Source of the DNA: Microbacterium sp. LWO13-1.2
GTDB taxonomy: Bacteria > Actinomycetota > Actinomycetes > Actinomycetales > Microbacteriaceae
Reading direction: 5' to 3'
Length of the DNA: 64,000 bases
NCBI RefSeq assembly: GCF_038397725.1
Contig: NZ_CP151634.1
Coordinates: forward strand, 2,852,001 to 2,916,000
How positions within the stretch are numbered: the stretch's first letter is position 1; each line of letters opens with the position of its first letter. This document shows, piece after piece, positions 18,931-27,430 of the stretch. The notes under the pieces are model-generated. The model did no database searches, was not told the DNA's origin, and saw only the letters and a list, made by a program, of their open reading frames with translations. A program made the position numbers and the translations under genes.

Positions 18931-18958
18931 TGAACGGCGTTCAAGTGAACAGTGTTCA
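18931..18958. promoter_or_regulatory. Two tandem BioQ-type operators
   Basis: Two perfect inverted repeats, TGAACGGCGTTCA (18931-18943) and TGAACAGTGTTCA (18946-18958), lie with centres 15 bases apart between bioQ and bioY. Both fit TGAAC-N3-GTTCA. Their place between divergent genes suggests joint repression of both when biotin is ample. Confidence 0.8.
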
Positions 18959-18962
18959 GGTG

Positions 18963-18977
18963 CTTCGACGGGCTCAG
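18963..18977 (+). repeat. Short dispersed repeat CTTCGACGGGCTCAG
   Basis: A 15-base motif in the bioY leader. It recurs inverted with one mismatch at 40811-40825, upstream of rpmE2. It resembles a short repeat that I recall as frequent in intergenic DNA of this family. Confidence 0.45.
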
Positions 18978-19021
18978 CAACCGAGTCGACGAGCGCAGGA
19001 ACCCCGTCGAGAGGAAACTCC

Positions 19022-19609
19022 ATGTCCGAGCAGCGTGGCGACATCGGTCGCGATCTGGCCCGTATCGCGATCTTCGCAGCCCTCATCGTCGTTCTCGGAA
19101 TGGCGACGATCCCGATTCCGGGTGGCGTGCCCATCACCGCGCAGACCCTCGGAGTCATGCTCGCCGGCGCTGTGCTGGGTCCGCGACGCGCCCCGCTCGC
19201 CGTGCTGCTGGTGCTCGTGCTCGCCGCCATCGGCCTGCCCGTGCTCGCGGGCGGTCGCGGCGGTCTCGGTGTGTTCTTCGGTCCTTCGGCGGGGTACCTG
19301 ATCGGCTGGATCGCGGGTGCGCTCGTCGTCGGACTCATCGTGCACGGCGGAAGGATCACCTGGTGGCGCACGGCGCTGGGAACGGTCGTGGGCGGCATCC
19401 TCGTCGTGTACCTCTTCGGCATCCCGGTGACGGCCCTCGTCCTGGGTCTGGATCTGGGGCCGTCGGCGCTGGCGAGCACCGTCTTCCTGCCCGGCGACCT
19501 GCTGAAGGCCGGCGCGGCCACCGCACTCACGCTCGCGCTTCGGCGCGCCTACCCTCCCGCATTCGGCATCCGCACCCTCGATCAGGCCGCACCGGCACGT
19601 GTCGCCTGA
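19022..19609 (+). CDS. bioY: Biotin transporter substrate-binding subunit BioY
   Basis: S component of an energy-coupling-factor importer; it binds biotin in the membrane. It has 195 residues and about six hydrophobic segments. The BioY-typical N-terminal loop IPIPGGVPITAQTLGVMLAG is near residues 30-49, with GPSAGYLIGW in the middle and a final FLPGDLLKAGAA helix. The ATG follows AGAGGAAAC at good spacing. It overlaps bioM by 11 bases. The two operators upstream suggest BioQ repression. It should form a complex with BioM (ATPase) and BioN (T component). Confidence 0.95.
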   Translation: MSEQRGDIGRDLARIAIFAALIVVLGMATIPIPGGVPITAQTLGVMLAGAVLGPRRAPLAVLLVLVLAAIGLPVLAGGRGGLGVFFGPSAGYLIGWIAGALVVGLIVHGGRITWWRTALGTVVGGILVVYLFGIPVTALVLGLDLGPSALASTVFLPGDLLKAGAATALTLALRRAYPPAFGIRTLDQAAPARVA

Positions 19610-20291
19610 CACACTGCTCGGCACCGTCACGCTCGCACACGTCTCGGTGCAGCGCGAGGGACGTGCGATCCTCAGCGACGTATCCGTCGAGCTCGCCGCT
19701 CGACGGATCGCCGTGATCGGGGCGAACGGATCCGGAAAGTCCACGTTCGCTCGGTTGTTGAACGGGCTCATCGCGCCCTCCGCGGGAACCGTCACGGTGC
19801 ATGGACTGGACGCCGTGCGGGAGCGACGGGAGCTGCGCCGCCGGGTGGGCTTCGTCTTCTCGAATCCGGAGGCGCAGATCCTGATGCCGACGCCGGCCGA
19901 GGATCTGGCGCTGTCCCTGCGGGGCCGGGATCGTGCGGAGATCGCGCATCGCGTCCGTGAGGCGCTGAACGCCCACGGGCTGGCCGAGCACGCGGACGCA
20001 CCCGCTTCTGCGCTCTCCGGAGGGCAGAAGCAGATGCTGGCGCTGGCCTCCGTGCTGATCACAGAACCCGAGCTCATCGTGGCCGACGAGCCCACGACTC
20101 TCCTCGACCTGCGCAACGCGAAGCGGATCGGTGATCTGCTTCTCGCGCAGCCCGCGCAGGTGGTGCTCGTCACCCACGATCTCGATCTCGCCGCCCGGTG
20201 CGACGCCGCGGTCCTGTTCGAGGAGGGCCGAGTCGTCGACGAGGGAGATCCTGCGGAGATCATCGAGACCTACCGCAGGGTGTGCGGATGA
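19599..20291 (+). CDS. bioM: Biotin ECF transporter ATPase BioM
   Basis: ATP-binding subunit of the biotin importer (230 residues). Walker A is GANGSGKST at 41-49, the ABC signature is LSGGQKQ, Walker B is ELIVADEPT, and the H-loop is LVTHD. The Q-loop region FVFSNPEAQILMPTPAEDL is typical of CbiO/EcfA ATPases. The GTG start lies inside the end of bioY, and the stop overlaps bioN as ATGA. The tight packing supports a bioYMN operon as in corynebacteria. Confidence 0.94.
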   Translation: MSPDTLLGTVTLAHVSVQREGRAILSDVSVELAARRIAVIGANGSGKSTFARLLNGLIAPSAGTVTVHGLDAVRERRELRRRVGFVFSNPEAQILMPTPAEDLALSLRGRDRAEIAHRVREALNAHGLAEHADAPASALSGGQKQMLALASVLITEPELIVADEPTTLLDLRNAKRIGDLLLAQPAQVVLVTHDLDLAARCDAAVLFEEGRVVDEGDPAEIIETYRRVCG

Positions 20292-20881
20292 TCCTCCTGT
20301 ACCGGCCGGGATCCAGCGTCCTGCATCGGTCACCGGCTGGCGTGAAGCTCGCGCTCTTCGCGTCGGTGGCTCTCGCGCTGTCGCTGTATCCGCACGACGT
20401 CTGGAGCATCGCCGCCGTGCTCGTCGCGGTGTGCGGGCTCTACGCCGTCGCCCGCTTTCCCGTGCGCGTTCTCGCCGTGGAGGCGTGGCGGCTGCGATGG
20501 ATCGTATTGCTCCTCGGTGTGGCGCTGACGGTTTTCGTCTCGCCAGTGACGGCCTGGGTCAATACCGGACGAGTCGTCGCCCTCGTGCTGCTCGCCAGCC
20601 TGCTCACGCTCACCACACGAATGGCCGACCTGCTCGCCGTGCTGCACCGAATGCTCCGCCCGCTCGGAAGGATCGGCATCGACGCCGATTCCGTGGCGAT
20701 GACGATATCGCTCACCATCACCATGATCCCGGTGGTGACGGGGTTCGCCGATCGTGTGCGGGATGCGCAGGATGCGCGAGGCGTGCGTCTCGGTGTGCGT
20801 TCCGTCGTTCCGCTGCTGGTCATCACTCTCCGACACGCGGACGACGTCGGAGACGCCCTCGCCGCCAGAGGACTCGCCTGA
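20288..20881 (+). CDS. bioN: Biotin ECF transporter transmembrane subunit BioN
   Basis: T component (EcfT/CbiQ family, 197 residues) that couples BioM ATP hydrolysis to BioY. It has four to five hydrophobic segments. The C-terminal cytoplasmic region carries the EcfT-type ARG motif, seen as QDARGVRLG and, at the very end, DALAARGLA. The ATG overlaps the bioM stop. The last codons and most of the gene are covered on the opposite strand by the open C-terminal extension of the acyltransferase gene. Confidence 0.92.
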   Translation: MILLYRPGSSVLHRSPAGVKLALFASVALALSLYPHDVWSIAAVLVAVCGLYAVARFPVRVLAVEAWRLRWIVLLLGVALTVFVSPVTAWVNTGRVVALVLLASLLTLTTRMADLLAVLHRMLRPLGRIGIDADSVAMTISLTITMIPVVTGFADRVRDAQDARGVRLGVRSVVPLLVITLRHADDVGDALAARGLA

Positions 20882-22150
20882 CACCCCGCGCCGGGAGAGC
20901 CGCAGGGACAGGACGATCAGGGCGACGGCGATGCCGGCGGTGACGACGGACGTCCCGAAGACGAGCAGCATCAGGACGGCACTCAGCCCGATCAGCGTGG
21001 CGATCGAGAGGCGCCGCGCGGAGTCGTGCGCCCGCGGGGCGGCTGCGGTCTCGAAGCGGGTGAACGCGATCGCCACCAGGGCGGTCAGAGCCAAAGCCAG
21101 GGCGAGCCAGAGCGGTCGTCCGAGCCACCAGCCCGCGCTGTCGAGATCGGGAAGGGCGACGCCGGTCACGATCGCACCGACCGCCGAGAGCCCGGCCATC
21201 GCGAGCAGCACCGGCATGTGCCAGAGGTAGATGGTCATGGTGCGTCGGGTGACGAAAGCGGTGAACGCCGCCACGTGGGGCCGACGGCTGAGCTGCTGGA
21301 GGCGATCGCGATACAGCGAGACGAGCGCAATGTGTACGACGCCGACGAGCAGCAGAGCAGCCGTGGGCGGGTTGATGTTCGCCACGAGGTCGGGGGAGTA
21401 CACCCCGAAGAGGAACGTACCGATGAGGATCGCGAGGGCGCCGGCGGCTGCCAGGGCGCGGGTGCGTCTGGGCAGCGCATCGATGCTGCCGTCGGCGAAG
21501 AAGAAACCGAGTTGCTGCAGGGTCAGCCAGACGAAGGCGAGATTCAGAAACCCGAGCCTATCGATTCCGCTGGCCTGACGCAGCGCGTCGACGGCGACCG
21601 CGGTCGACGCGAGCACGCCGATGGCGAGGAACGGGGCACGCTCGTGAGCGGCGGCGAACAGGGGAAGCAGAGCCTGGCAGAGCAGGAACACTCCGAGGAA
21701 CCACAGCGGTTGACCGTACCGGAAGCCGGCGGTCGCGATGAGGTCGGCGGGTACTCCGACAACGGCCAGAAGAGCGAGGAGCGCGCCGACGATACCGATG
21801 GTGAACATCGCTGGGCGCAGCAGCCGATGCAGGCGTCCGGCCACGAATCCGGTGGCGGTGCCGCCGCGGTTCTTCGTGCGGCGGTAGGCGATGAGGCCGG
21901 AGAATCCGCCGATGATGAAGAACAGCGGCATCACCTGGAGAATCCAGCTCAGTGGTGTGATCCACCAGGTCCCGTCGCTCGCGTTCTCGAAGACGGGCCC
22001 CGCATCGGTGACCGTGACGCCGACCATGATGGCGTGCAGAAGGACGACGCCGACGACGCAGAGGGCGCGGATGAAGTCGATGCCGGTGTCGCGAAGCCCT
22101 TTCACGGGGCGTGCTGATACGGCGATCTGCGGCGCCTGGACGGTGGCCAT
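20330..22150 (-). CDS. Acyltransferase-3-like membrane protein with an antisense-encoded tail
   Basis: Residues 1 to about 420 form an Acyl_transf_3-like membrane protein: the N-terminal signature DFIRALCVVGVVLLHA is at about residues 24-39, followed by about ten hydrophobic segments. Such proteins O-acylate cell-surface polymers or small molecules. The frame then continues without a stop for about 183 codons directly antisense to bioN. That tail is hydrophilic and rich in Arg, His, Asp and Glu, unlike any acyltransferase. Either a stop was lost or a sequencing/frameshift error hides it; the functional protein probably ends near base 20880. The ATG follows GAGGAGG. Confidence 0.75.
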   Translation of the reverse strand: MATVQAPQIAVSARPVKGLRDTGIDFIRALCVVGVVLLHAIMVGVTVTDAGPVFENASDGTWWITPLSWILQVMPLFFIIGGFSGLIAYRRTKNRGGTATGFVAGRLHRLLRPAMFTIGIVGALLALLAVVGVPADLIATAGFRYGQPLWFLGVFLLCQALLPLFAAAHERAPFLAIGVLASTAVAVDALRQASGIDRLGFLNLAFVWLTLQQLGFFFADGSIDALPRRTRALAAAGALAILIGTFLFGVYSPDLVANINPPTAALLLVGVVHIALVSLYRDRLQQLSRRPHVAAFTAFVTRRTMTIYLWHMPVLLAMAGLSAVGAIVTGVALPDLDSAGWWLGRPLWLALALALTALVAIAFTRFETAAAPRAHDSARRLSIATLIGLSAVLMLLVFGTSVVTAGIAVALIVLSLRLSRRGVSGESSGGEGVSDVVRVSESDDQQRNDGTHTETHASRILRIPHTIGEPRHHRDHGDGERYRHRHGIGVDADPSERAEHSVQHGEQVGHSCGEREQAGEQHEGDDSSGIDPGRHWRDENRQRHTEEQYDPSQPPRLHGENAHGKAGDGVEPAHRDEHGGDAPDVVRIQRQRESHRREERELHASR

Positions 22151-22247
22151 GAGTCCTCCTCGGGAACGGTGTCCCAGGAGACTATGGAGCGGGTGTCCAG
22201 CGCAGCATCAACCGGCGGTGTCGTCTCTGCCCCTACCAGGGGGTGAT

Positions 22248-22919
22248 TCAGGAGCTCGGCTCGACCAGACCGGTGTCGTAGGCGAGGATCACGGCGTGCA
22301 CGCGATCGCGGAGATCAAGCTTGGCGAGGACCTTGCCGACGTGCGTCTTCACGGTCTGTTCGGCGATGAAGAGCTCTTTGGCGATCTCGCCGTTGGACTT
22401 GCCCTGGCCGATGAGCACCAGTACCTCGCGTTCGCGTTCGGTCAGGCCGTTCAACACGGTCTCGGAGCGCGGAGACCGTGGCCGGTGACCGGCGAACTGC
22501 TCGATCATCCGCCGGGTCACGCTCGGCGCAAGCAGGGCGTCACCGCCGGCGACGACCCGCACCGCGTGCACGAGCTCTTCCGGCAACGCATCCTTCAGCA
22601 TGAAGCCGCTGGCTCCCGCTTGGAGGGCATCGTAGACATAGTCGTCGATGTCGAACGTGGTGAGCATCAGGATCCGCGGCACGTGTGCCGCGGGGTATGA
22701 CGGCCCGAGGATGCGACGGGTCGCCTCGATGCCGTCGAGTTCCGGCATCCGCACGTCCATGAGGATGACATCCGGGTCCAGGCGCGCCGACAGCGTGACG
22801 GCTTCGAGGCCGTTGGATGCTTGACCCGTGACCTGGATGCCCTCGTGGGCGTCGAGGAGCGCGGCGAACCCGGCGCGCACCATGGCCTGGTCATCGGCGA
22901 TGAGGACGCTGATCGTCAC
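22248..22919 (-). CDS. NarL/LuxR-type response regulator
   Basis: DNA-binding response regulator of 223 residues. The receiver domain has the acidic pocket ADD near residues 8-10, the phosphoacceptor Asp55 in LMDVRMPE, and Thr/Lys switch residues later (LTTFD, MLKDALP). A LuxR-type helix-turn-helix follows from about residue 155 (LTEREREVLVLIGQGKSN). The GTG start follows AGGAG by 7 bases and overlaps the upstream kinase gene by 29 bases. It partners that kinase. Target genes are unknown; similar pairs often control neighbouring membrane or efflux genes. Confidence 0.93.
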   Translation of the reverse strand: MTISVLIADDQAMVRAGFAALLDAHEGIQVTGQASNGLEAVTLSARLDPDVILMDVRMPELDGIEATRRILGPSYPAAHVPRILMLTTFDIDDYVYDALQAGASGFMLKDALPEELVHAVRVVAGGDALLAPSVTRRMIEQFAGHRPRSPRSETVLNGLTEREREVLVLIGQGKSNGEIAKELFIAEQTVKTHVGKVLAKLDLRDRVHAVILAYDTGLVEPSS

Positions 22920-24165
22920 GAATTCTCCTTGTCGGATCGAGGTTCTCGGTGGTGAGTGGCAGTGTGGCTTCGACGATCCATCCGCCGTCGGCATCGGGCC
23001 CGGCAGAGAATGCACCGCCGAGGATCTCGGCGCGTTCGCGCATGCCGCGCAGGCCGTGCCCGCTGGCGGGTTCGGCGGGGACCGTCGTCCGAGCTGAGTT
23101 CTGCACTCGGATGTGCACGGCATCGGCGTCGATGCGCACACGCACCGAGATGGTGGTGCCGGGCGCATGGCGGACGGCATTGCTCATCGCCTCCTGGACG
23201 ATGCGGAAGGCGGCGATCTGCACACTGGGAGCGACGGAGGGCGCTTCCCCGGCGACGATCTCCAAGCCGACCTCGACGCCTGCCCGACGGATGCTGTCGA
23301 CGAGCGCCGGGATATCGTCGATGCCCTGTTGTGGAGCGAGTTCGATCGACTGATCCTCGGTACGCAGCACCCCGAGCATTCGCCGCATCTCGGTGAGCGA
23401 TGCGCGTGCCGTCGCCGCGATGTCCTCGAACTCGGCGGCGGCCTGTTCGCTGATGGTGGGCAGGCGGTAGCGCGCCGTGGAAGCCTGCACCTGGATGACC
23501 GACATGCTGTGCGCGATGACATCATGCAACTCGCGAGCGATGCGGGTGCGCTCCTCGATGAGGGCCCGACGCGCCTCTTCGAGCGCGCTGTGCTCGCGCT
23601 CCCTGGTCAGCTCTGCGTCGACGCGGGCACGCGCGGCGACGAGCGTCGCGATGAGGAACATCGCGACAGCGAGGGAGGCCGTCACGATCATGTCGGCGGT
23701 GGCACTGGAGGCGATGCCCGGTGTCGTGATGATGTCGGGGCGCAACAACGGGGCGGTGAGGGAGGACAGCAGACCGATCACCAGGGGCGCGGCGCCCAGA
23801 CGGGCGCCGTGCACGAACGTCACGACGCCGACGAACAGCACGAAGGTGATCAGGGCAGGCACGGACCAGGGCCAGGGCGAGGCAGTGGCCAGCTCGGGGA
23901 CGACGAACAGCGGAAGCGCGAATGCCGCGCTGCAGAACAGCGCGATCGCCCTCCGCGGGCGCGAGATCGCAAGAAGCGGTGCCGAGCAGAGCGCACCGCC
24001 GAGGATGAATGTCAGAGGCAACGGCGTGCCGTAGAGCACGGTCTGCACCGGCACCAGAACTGCGAGCAGCGCGACGAGTGCCGCGCACAGCAACACGGTG
24101 GCGTTGCGGCGGCTGATCCGGGGGGAGCGTCTGGTGCGCTGCCGGCGATTCGCCATGACGTTCAT
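22891..24165 (-). CDS. Two-component sensor histidine kinase (HisKA_3)
   Basis: Membrane sensor kinase of 424 residues. About five to six hydrophobic segments span residues 22-175 with only short loops, suggesting sensing within or near the membrane. The HisKA_3 phosphoacceptor His214 is in ARELHDVIAHS. The HATPase_c domain has EAMSNAVRHAPG and the G-box HGLRGMRERAEILGG. The start ATG overlaps the DedA gene stop as ATGA; a second ATG 9 bases downstream is possible. It is translationally coupled to the response regulator. The signal is unknown. Confidence 0.92.
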   Translation of the reverse strand: MNVMANRRQRTRRSPRISRRNATVLLCAALVALLAVLVPVQTVLYGTPLPLTFILGGALCSAPLLAISRPRRAIALFCSAAFALPLFVVPELATASPWPWSVPALITFVLFVGVVTFVHGARLGAAPLVIGLLSSLTAPLLRPDIITTPGIASSATADMIVTASLAVAMFLIATLVAARARVDAELTREREHSALEEARRALIEERTRIARELHDVIAHSMSVIQVQASTARYRLPTISEQAAAEFEDIAATARASLTEMRRMLGVLRTEDQSIELAPQQGIDDIPALVDSIRRAGVEVGLEIVAGEAPSVAPSVQIAAFRIVQEAMSNAVRHAPGTTISVRVRIDADAVHIRVQNSARTTVPAEPASGHGLRGMRERAEILGGAFSAGPDADGGWIVEATLPLTTENLDPTRRIRDDQRPHRR

Positions 24166-24776
24166 CCTGCCAGTTGCGGCACAGCGGCGCGCCGACGTCG
24201 CGCTGCTACCCGATCGACGGTGAACCCGATCAGGAGCGCGAGAACGACACCGATGGCAGCGCTGAGGAGAGGTTGATCCTTGACCCAGGAACCTGCGAAG
24301 AGGCCGATCCCGACGCTGAAAATGCTCCAGCTCGCGCCTGCGAGAAGACTCAGGGGGATGAAGCGCCGCCACGCGAAGTCCAACGCCCCGGCCGACATGT
24401 TCACGGCGACGCGTCCCACCGGGATGTAGCGGGCGCCGAGGATCAGAGTGGCGCTGCGGTCGTCGAGCGCACGTTGCGCGTGGACGAATGCGGCGGCGAC
24501 GCGGGGGCGCCGCATCCATGCGAATCGCCGGGTGCCCAGTCGGCGTCCGATCGCGTAGGCGATGTTGTCGCCGATCGCTGCGCCGATAGCGGCGACAGCG
24601 CAGAGGAGTGCGATGTTGACGCCGCCGCTGGACGCTCCGACTGCAGCGGCAGCGACCAGCACCGTCTCACTCGGAATCGGCGGGAAGAAGCCATCGATGA
24701 TCGCCACCGCGAGCATGATCAGGTAGAGCCAGGGTGAGGTGACGGTCTGCATGATGAGCTCGTTGATAACATCCAC
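24162..24776 (-). CDS. DedA/SNARE-associated family membrane protein
   Basis: A 204-residue DedA (VTT) family protein with four to five hydrophobic segments. The family hallmark is the N-terminal re-entrant region GFFPPIPSETVL near residues 29-40, followed by GDNIAYAIGRRLG and the arginine-containing ARYIPVGR segment. DedA proteins are implicated in lipid flipping (undecaprenyl phosphate or phosphatidylethanolamine) and membrane homeostasis. The GTG start lies 6 bases after a TAATCT hexamer, so it is probably leaderless. It leads the minus-strand group with the sensor kinase and response regulator, so a link to envelope stress is possible. Confidence 0.9.
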   Translation of the reverse strand: MDVINELIMQTVTSPWLYLIMLAVAIIDGFFPPIPSETVLVAAAAVGASSGGVNIALLCAVAAIGAAIGDNIAYAIGRRLGTRRFAWMRRPRVAAAFVHAQRALDDRSATLILGARYIPVGRVAVNMSAGALDFAWRRFIPLSLLAGASWSIFSVGIGLFAGSWVKDQPLLSAAIGVVLALLIGFTVDRVAARRRRAAVPQLAG

Positions 24777-24782
24777 CCGAGA

Positions 24783-24788
24783 AGATTA
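24783..24788 (-). promoter_or_regulatory. -10-like hexamer for leaderless dedA
   Basis: The minus strand reads TAATCT with a 6-base gap to the GTG at 24776. Confidence 0.45.
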
Positions 24789-24803
24789 GGAAGCAGGTGG
24801 CGG

Positions 24804-25190
24804 ATGCGGCATCCCTCCGCGGTATCGTCCGTGTCAGCCTCCGGAGGTATATCCGCCGAGTCGATCACCGAGCTCGGGACGGTTCGTGTGCGGGGTCTGC
24901 TCGTCGACGAGCAGACCCGATGTGCGCACTATCACAGCGAGCTCGACGTGATCGCTCTGCTCTTCCACTGCTGCGAGGAGTGGTTTCCGTGTCATCTGTG
25001 CCATGAGGCGATCACCGATCATCCCTCACGCCCATGGCCGGCGACGGCTCGGACCACGGAGGCCGTGGTCTGCGGCGTGTGCTGCTCCCGCCTGCGCATC
25101 GAGGATTATCTGCGCGTCGATGCGTGCCCGACCTGCGACGCGGAATTCAACCCCGGTTGTCGTCTGCATCGGTCGCTCTACTTCGACTGA
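24804..25190 (+). CDS. CHY zinc-finger protein
   Basis: A 128-residue cysteine/histidine-rich protein matching the CHY zinc finger: TRCAHYHSELDVIA, then FHCCEEWFPCHLCHEAITDH, CGVCCSRL and ACPTCDAEFNPGC. The spacing fits binding of two or three zinc ions. Bacterial members are short and of unknown role; in eukaryotes the domain occurs in RING ubiquitin ligases. The first 25 or so residues are not conserved-looking, so the real start may be a few codons further in. It is divergent from dedA and lies 75 bases upstream of the ABC-F gene. Confidence 0.85.
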   Translation: MRHPSAVSSVSASGGISAESITELGTVRVRGLLVDEQTRCAHYHSELDVIALLFHCCEEWFPCHLCHEAITDHPSRPWPATARTTEAVVCGVCCSRLRIEDYLRVDACPTCDAEFNPGCRLHRSLYFD

Positions 25191-25209
25191 ACGCCCAGCC
25201 AGCGCAATC

Positions 25210-25215
25210 TATACT
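25210..25215 (+). promoter_or_regulatory. -10 element for the ABC-F gene
   Basis: TATACT on the plus strand would start transcription near 25222, about 44 bases ahead of the GTG. The short leader holds a small hairpin, GGCC-cttc-GGCC, at 25225-25236. Confidence 0.45.
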
Positions 25216-25265
25216 GAGAGGCTGGCCCTTCGGCCGCATCCTCCCTGACGAACGGACAACCTGCT

Positions 25266-26864
25266 GTGCTTGCCGTGCACGACCTCGAGATTCGCGTGGG
25301 CGCCCGCCTCCTCATGGAGCACGTCTCGTTCCGTGTCGGCGACGGCGACAAGATCGGCCTCGTCGGCCGCAACGGCGCGGGCAAGACCACGCTGACCAAA
25401 GTGCTCGCCGGCGATGTGCTGCCCTCAGGAGGCCGCGTCGACCGTTCCGGTGAGCTCGGCTACCTGCCGCAGGATCCGCGTTCCGGCAACCCGGAAGACC
25501 TCGCGCGCACGCGCATCCTCGACGCCCGCGGTCTTGGACAACTGAACCTCGGCATGACCGAGGCGGCGTCCGCGATGGGCTCGGATGACCCCGACGTGGC
25601 CGCGAAGGCGATGAAGCGCTATGCGCGTCTGACCGAGCAGTTCGAGGCGCAGGGCGGCTACGCGGCAGAGGCTGAGGCGGCCTCCATCGCCAACAACCTC
25701 TCGCTGCCGGACCGCATCCTCGACCAGCCGCTCTCCACGCTGTCGGGCGGTCAGCGTCGACGCATCGAGCTGGCTCGCATTCTCTTCTCCGACGCCGAGA
25801 CGATGATCCTCGATGAGCCGACGAACCACCTCGACGCCGACAGCGTCGTGTGGCTGCGCGAGTTCCTCAAGGGGTACAAGGGCGGACTGATCGTGATCAG
25901 TCACGATGTGGAACTGGTGGGGGAGACCGTCAACCGGGTGTTCTACCTTGACGCGAATCGCCAGAGCATCGACACGTACAACATGAACTGGAAGAACTAC
26001 CTGCGCCAGCGGGTGGCCGACGAGGAACGCCGCAAGAAAGAGCGCGCGAACGCCGAGAAGAAGGCGACCACGCTGCAGCAGCAGGCCGCCCGCTTCGGGG
26101 CGAAGGCCTCGAAGGCGGCCGCAGCGCACCAGATGGTGGCACGCGCCGAGAAGCTCCTCGCCGGCCTGGATGAGGTTCGTCAGGTCGACCGGGTCGCGAA
26201 GCTCCGCTTCCCGAAGCCCGCGCCCTGCGGCAAGACGCCGATGATGGCAACCGGCCTCTCGAAGTCGTACGGTTCGCTGGAGATCTTCACCGACGTCGAC
26301 CTCGCGATCGACCGCGGCTCCAAGGTCGTCGTGCTGGGCCTCAACGGCGCCGGCAAGACCACCCTGCTGCGCATGCTCGCGGGCGTCGACCAGCCGGACA
26401 CCGGACAGCTCGAGCCCGGGCACGGCCTGAAGGTCGGCTATTACGCCCAGGAGCACGAGAACCTCGACGTGTCGCGGTCGGTACTCCAGAACATGGTGTC
26501 CGCTGCTCCGCACATCACCGAGACCGAGGCGCGACGAGTGCTCGGATCGTTCCTGTTCACCGGCGACGATGTTCTCAAGCCCGCCGGCGTGCTCTCCGGT
26601 GGCGAGAAGACCCGTCTGTCGCTGGCGACGCTGGTCGTGTCATCCGCGAACCTGCTGCTGCTCGACGAGCCGACGAACAACCTCGACCCGGCGTCGCGTG
26701 AAGAGATCCTGGATGCGCTCGCGCACTATGAGGGCGCCGTCGTGCTCGTCTCGCACGACCCGGGCGCGGTGCAGTCCCTGAACCCCGAGCGCGTGCTCAT
26801 CCTGCCCGACGGTGTCGAGGACATCTGGAGCCAGGAATACCAGGACCTCATCGAGCTCGCGTAG
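25266..26864 (+). CDS. ABC-F family ATPase
   Basis: Soluble protein of 532 residues with two ABC ATPase domains and no membrane segment, as in ribosome-acting ABC-F proteins. The first Walker A is GRNGAGKTT at 34-42, with signature LSGGQRRRIELA and Walker B MILDEPTNHLD. A charged interdomain linker (residues about 240-310, rich in Lys/Arg/Ala) follows. The second domain has GLNGAGKTT, LSGGEKTRLSLA and LLLLDEPTNNLDP. It resembles Rv1473-type actinobacterial members. A housekeeping translation role or ribosome protection against antibiotics are both possible. The GTG start lacks a strong Shine-Dalgarno sequence. Confidence 0.92.
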   Translation: MLAVHDLEIRVGARLLMEHVSFRVGDGDKIGLVGRNGAGKTTLTKVLAGDVLPSGGRVDRSGELGYLPQDPRSGNPEDLARTRILDARGLGQLNLGMTEAASAMGSDDPDVAAKAMKRYARLTEQFEAQGGYAAEAEAASIANNLSLPDRILDQPLSTLSGGQRRRIELARILFSDAETMILDEPTNHLDADSVVWLREFLKGYKGGLIVISHDVELVGETVNRVFYLDANRQSIDTYNMNWKNYLRQRVADEERRKKERANAEKKATTLQQQAARFGAKASKAAAAHQMVARAEKLLAGLDEVRQVDRVAKLRFPKPAPCGKTPMMATGLSKSYGSLEIFTDVDLAIDRGSKVVVLGLNGAGKTTLLRMLAGVDQPDTGQLEPGHGLKVGYYAQEHENLDVSRSVLQNMVSAAPHITETEARRVLGSFLFTGDDVLKPAGVLSGGEKTRLSLATLVVSSANLLLLDEPTNNLDPASREEILDALAHYEGAVVLVSHDPGAVQSLNPERVLILPDGVEDIWSQEYQDLIELA

Positions 26865-26943
26865 CCCGCAGTTTGCCCCTCGTCGGGCGACCCTCCCTCC
26901 TTCGAGTCCTGGCAGACTCGGAAGCGAGCGAAGGAGAGCAGCG

Positions 26944-27372
26944 ATGAACGCGTATCAGGTGGTCGAGATCGGCGCCCTCGATGAATGGCGAGGTCACTTC
27001 GGGGGGTTCGATGAGGCGCGATCGCGCGACGGCCGGAGGGTCGTCGATCATGAGCTCACGATGCAGTACATCGGGATGACCGCGAACGCGCTCGCACCGG
27101 GGGAGCAAGCCGGCTATTGGCACACGCACTCGCGCGTCGAAGAACTGTACGTCTTCCTCGGCGGGCGCGGACAGATGGGTCTGGATGACGACGTCGTCGA
27201 GGTCGGCCCCGGCACGGTCATCCGCGTGGGCCAGGGCGCATGGCGCACCTGGCGGGCATTGCCCGAGAGCCCAGAAGAGCTGCGCTGGCTCTGCATCCGC
27301 GCTGGCGGTGAGGAGCTGCCGCACATGCCGAACGACGGCACGCGCAACCCCGAGCGGGAAATGCCCTGGTGA
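26944..27372 (+). CDS. Cupin-domain protein
   Basis: A 142-residue single-domain cupin. The metal-site motif 1 appears as YWHTHSRVEELYVFLGGRG, and motif 2 as GPGTVIRVGQGAWRTWRA, in which the expected final histidine is replaced. Small cupins of this kind bind a metal and may act as isomerases, lyases or oxygenases; no substrate can be named. The start ATG follows GAAGGAG. A short inverted repeat, CGAGTC-N6-GACTCG, lies in the leader at 26903-26920. It is convergent with the SURF1 gene. Confidence 0.82.
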   Translation: MNAYQVVEIGALDEWRGHFGGFDEARSRDGRRVVDHELTMQYIGMTANALAPGEQAGYWHTHSRVEELYVFLGGRGQMGLDDDVVEVGPGTVIRVGQGAWRTWRALPESPEELRWLCIRAGGEELPHMPNDGTRNPEREMPW

Positions 27373-27430
27373 CGTCACCCTCTGATCAGCCGTAGATCTC
27401 TCGGAAGACATCGCGGAGCAAGGGGCGAGG

